This document shows positions 61,587 to 64,000 of a DNA stretch of 64,000 nt, piece after piece (positions within the stretch are counted from its first letter, which is position 1; every line of letters begins with the position of its first letter). The notes under the pieces are model-generated. The model saw only the letters and a list, made by a program, of their open reading frames with translations, ran no database searches and was not told where the DNA came from. Position numbers and translations under genes: made by a program. This stretch comes from JABDMD01 sp965203475 (GTDB lineage Bacteria > Pseudomonadota > Gammaproteobacteria > UBA4575), in NCBI GenBank assembly GCA_965203475.1, contig OZ241890.1, forward strand, positions 806,001-870,000, written 5' to 3'.

Positions 61587-63746
61587 TTAGTTAATAGTTA
61601 CTGCACTGCTTGCCAAGCCAGCAGCACATACTGCCTGTAGCACCTGACGTCCGTTATTTCCGTCACAACCATTTGCACAGTTTTGAGTATCCATAATTTG
61701 CACCAGTGCATTTACGGAGGCTGTACGATCCGGTTGATTTGCCAGATTTACACCTGCAGTTCTATCGATCACTGTGCCGGCAATACCCGCTTTTGCACCT
61801 GCATTGGCTACTTCACAGTTCGCGATATTAAAGAAGTTTCTGCATCGACCATTATTGTTTGTGATCTCGCCGCAATAGGTCGTTGCTAATCGTTGAATTG
61901 CTATTTGTTGTGCACCACCAAATCCTAATGCATCTGCAGAAGGTGGTAATTGATCGCGCAAATCGTTGTAACGATCTCGAACATCACGATCATTTTGACT
62001 AATGCCGGTAAGTGCTGCGAAGGTGTCGTGTACTTGTGAGAATGTACGTACACCAACATCTGGCTCTTCCACATCTTCCGGTGGTAGTGGTGGTAACCCA
62101 GGAGCAATTTGTTCCGTGGTACCGGTTTGGCCTGCTAACACTTCAAATTCTAAATGGAATTGATCTAAAGCCATACCTTGGTCAGAAGGAATCAAGGCGC
62201 CTAATGATGAAATCTCTTGTCCGGATTGCATCACCATCATATCTACTCTGCGGAATGCTTGAGCAGCAACAGGAACACTATTGTTCACTGCAATTCGCAT
62301 GTTTTTCACTTGAATGCCAGACGCATCGGTTACCAACATGGGTCGTGCAAATACATAAGCAAATGGATCCATTTCATACGCTTGCATTTCAATGTATCCA
62401 GGCACGCCTAGAACATTTGCAACATCGAAACGTAAAGAGGTTACTGCGCCCTCACCTGCTTCAAAGTTTTGTGCCACTTCTGCACCATTTAACGCTCGAT
62501 TATGTATGGCAACCATCTTGTATACACCGCGCCATAAGCGATTGTTTGTTACCTCATTTCCTAATACAAACAAGTTGTCGTCTTGCCAATTGAGCATGTC
62601 GCCTTGTAAATTTTCTTCGGCAGCAAGTGCACCATTTACATATAGCTTTCGACCACCTTGCATGTTGTCGTAAGTCATTACGACATGAGTAAGCTCCATA
62701 TTTAAAACATCATCTTCGGTACGTAATTCAGGATTACTTCCATTAGGTCCTGTATTAATGGTTTGTACTCGAGATATATACTGTGTATTGGTTTGTCCAA
62801 GCGTGAAATTACGTCGGCCAGTATCAATAGAATATGAAACAATACGCGCAGGACCTGTTTGATCTAACGCGTCAGGAATTACCCATGCTTCAACACTGAA
62901 CTGATTCCCGCCTGATAATAAGGCAAATAATTTTTGACTGTCTGCTAATGACGCTTGTGCTTTACCTGAGACATTACGTAAACCTCCATTTGGATCCCAT
63001 TCCATTCCTTCAAGATTTAACGTCATGCTGGCACCAACATTACTGGTACCTACGGCTACATTTCCTGCACCTTCATCAAATGCGAAATGTGTAATTTGAT
63101 TGGCATCGGCACGAGGCACGCTACCTTGTACTACTTGCGAGAAGTTTGTTGTCGCACTGGCTACTACATTTCCAGCAGGAGGGGGTGGATTCGCGGCACT
63201 AGACTGAGCAGCCCAGGACTCGATTGCTTGTAATACATCTGCTGCAATGGTCGCACATAGAGCACCACAGTTATGATTGGTTGCTGGTCGTTGATACACG
63301 CTTGATTGACCTGGGCTTGGTAATGAAACCAAACCTTGACCCGAAATTATGGTGTATGAACTGGATACATCTGCCACCGCAAATGGAATAGCTTGTGGGT
63401 TTGCGCCGTTATGACAAAGAGCACATGTATAACCTGGATTGGTAAGTACTGGATGAAGGGTTGCCGCAAATAAGGCTTCTTCATTGGGCATGTTATTGCC
63501 ACCACCATTTCCTGGATCTGGTACTGGATCAGGCATTGGATCTTCATTACCTGGTGGAGTAACAGGAGGAGGTGTTGGATCTACAGGATCCATATTACCT
63601 GGATCATTATTCGCGATGGGTTGTTGTCCCCCACCACCTGAAGATGAACCTCCGCCACCACATGCAGCAAGTGTCATTGCAAGTAACACAATACAAATCC
63701 AGTGAATTGCGCTATTGCTATGTTCAATAAATTTATTCTGACTCAT
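61587..63746 (-). CDS. LamG-domain lipoprotein with a CxxCH heme-like motif
   Basis: About 719 residues from ATG 63746, supported by AGGAGAA upstream. Lipobox LLAMTLAACGGGG, then a Gly/Ser and Pro-rich linker. The motif CALCHNGANPQ near residue 110, within a segment resembling a truncated monoheme cytochrome, suggests one covalent heme. Residues about 210-440 are a LamG/concanavalin-like domain (FSVEAWVIPDALDQTGPARI, KLYVNGALAAEENLQGD, HNRALNGAEVAQNFEAG). The C-terminal part contains VRTFSQVHDTFAALTGISQN and several Cys pairs. Exposed to the periplasm or surface, its role is unknown. Operon with both neighbours. Confidence 0.8.
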   Translation of the reverse strand: MSQNKFIEHSNSAIHWICIVLLAMTLAACGGGGSSSGGGGQQPIANNDPGNMDPVDPTPPPVTPPGNEDPMPDPVPDPGNGGGNNMPNEEALFAATLHPVLTNPGYTCALCHNGANPQAIPFAVADVSSSYTIISGQGLVSLPSPGQSSVYQRPATNHNCGALCATIAADVLQAIESWAAQSSAANPPPPAGNVVASATTNFSQVVQGSVPRADANQITHFAFDEGAGNVAVGTSNVGASMTLNLEGMEWDPNGGLRNVSGKAQASLADSQKLFALLSGGNQFSVEAWVIPDALDQTGPARIVSYSIDTGRRNFTLGQTNTQYISRVQTINTGPNGSNPELRTEDDVLNMELTHVVMTYDNMQGGRKLYVNGALAAEENLQGDMLNWQDDNLFVLGNEVTNNRLWRGVYKMVAIHNRALNGAEVAQNFEAGEGAVTSLRFDVANVLGVPGYIEMQAYEMDPFAYVFARPMLVTDASGIQVKNMRIAVNNSVPVAAQAFRRVDMMVMQSGQEISSLGALIPSDQGMALDQFHLEFEVLAGQTGTTEQIAPGLPPLPPEDVEEPDVGVRTFSQVHDTFAALTGISQNDRDVRDRYNDLRDQLPPSADALGFGGAQQIAIQRLATTYCGEITNNNGRCRNFFNIANCEVANAGAKAGIAGTVIDRTAGVNLANQPDRTASVNALVQIMDTQNCANGCDGNNGRQVLQAVCAAGLASSAVTIN

Positions 63747-63793
63747 AACATTTCTCCTAAATGGCATACTTAATTTCTTGGACAACATTGAAG

Positions 63794-64000
63794 TTAGTCG
63801 CCCATGCAATAAGCAGCCGTTTCAGCAAAGACTCGCTTCATGCTGCGGTTATTCGCTTCAAAAACATCTGCAATATTTGAGACGGCTTGTACATCGGCAG
63901 TACCGTTGGGGCTACGATGACAAACTTTTTCAAAGGCTTTCTTTACTTGACACTCGGAGAACTGACGGTTTTGTGACAGTTCCATTCCAAGTTCTTTTGC
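63794..64000 (-). CDS. C-terminal part of a large exported protein (partial)
   Basis: The frame is open to the window edge and ends at TAG... reverse position 63794. Visible residues include KELGMELSQNRQFSECQVKK, AFEKVCHRSPNG and VFAETAAYCMGD. A pattern of F-CQV-K-FEKVC is seen at the C-termini of large proteins encoded upstream of LamG/Tat-exported pairs. With 47 bases before the LamG gene start, it is the first visible gene of that operon. The protein family cannot be named from 68 residues. Confidence 0.6.
   Translation of the reverse strand, partial: AKELGMELSQNRQFSECQVKKAFEKVCHRSPNGTADVQAVSNIADVFEANNRSMKRVFAETAAYCMGD

Noticed and set aside
62012..62593. 193-codon plus-strand frame opposite the LamG lipoprotein gene
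   Set aside because: Antisense to a well-supported gene, with no ribosome site and no recognisable protein features.

Overview
The window reads as a low-GC (roughly 35-40% by eye) gammaproteobacterial chromosome segment. Evidence: a complete gsp type II secretion operon, the order glyA-nrdR-ribD-ribE-ribH-nusB-thiL-pgpA, a one-piece tmRNA whose tag is ANDDNYALAA, a fused 1295-residue PurL, outer-membrane proteins and lipoproteins. The genus cannot be fixed from the sequence alone.

Region 1 (1-7280, plus strand): the 3' end of gspE followed by gspF-G-H-I-J-K-L-M-N, the inner-membrane platform and pseudopilins of a type II secretion system. A small arginine-rich protein and tRNA-Ala(GGC) follow on the minus strand. 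Region 2 (7299-14889, minus): gltX, then an unusual five-gene set consisting of a HEAT-repeat Ser/Thr kinase, two PilT-type retraction ATPases, a retropepsin-like protease and a cyclase-homology/FHA protein. This looks like a phospho-signalling module attached to type IV pilus motors. Region 3 (15055-26450, minus): pgpA, thiL, nusB, riboflavin genes with an HslV-like peptidase embedded among them, nrdR, glyA, a small outer-membrane barrel, and purL.

Region 4 (26591 to about 52600): an accessory region starting exactly at the 3' end of ssrA, a classical integration site. It holds fragments of a LAGLIDADG endonuclease and a SnoaL-like protein, a secreted alpha/beta hydrolase, an array of decaying polymorphic-toxin and presumed-immunity cassettes, a periplasmic-type KatG, a repeat-rich autotransporter, and a small DUF2173/isochorismatase/cytochrome P460 group. 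It also holds an intact REP-associated transposase (RAYT), two identical internally deleted RAYT derivatives, and a 2075-residue SpvB/Rhs protein with a nearly perfect 171-bp tandem array. A REP-type repeat with core GGGCTCTGACCCC recurs at least ten times and repeatedly sits exactly where toxin or immunity genes are cut off. REP-linked remodelling of the toxin/immunity cassettes is the most interesting feature of the window.

Region 5 (52991-64000): envelope and secreted proteins, namely a TlpA-like thioredoxin, a lipoprotein, a kynurenine-formamidase-type cyclase, a DUF3300/DUF2950 pair, a DUF2059 protein, a carnosine-methyltransferase-like fusion, and a Tat-exported protein encoded with a LamG lipoprotein and a partial upstream gene.
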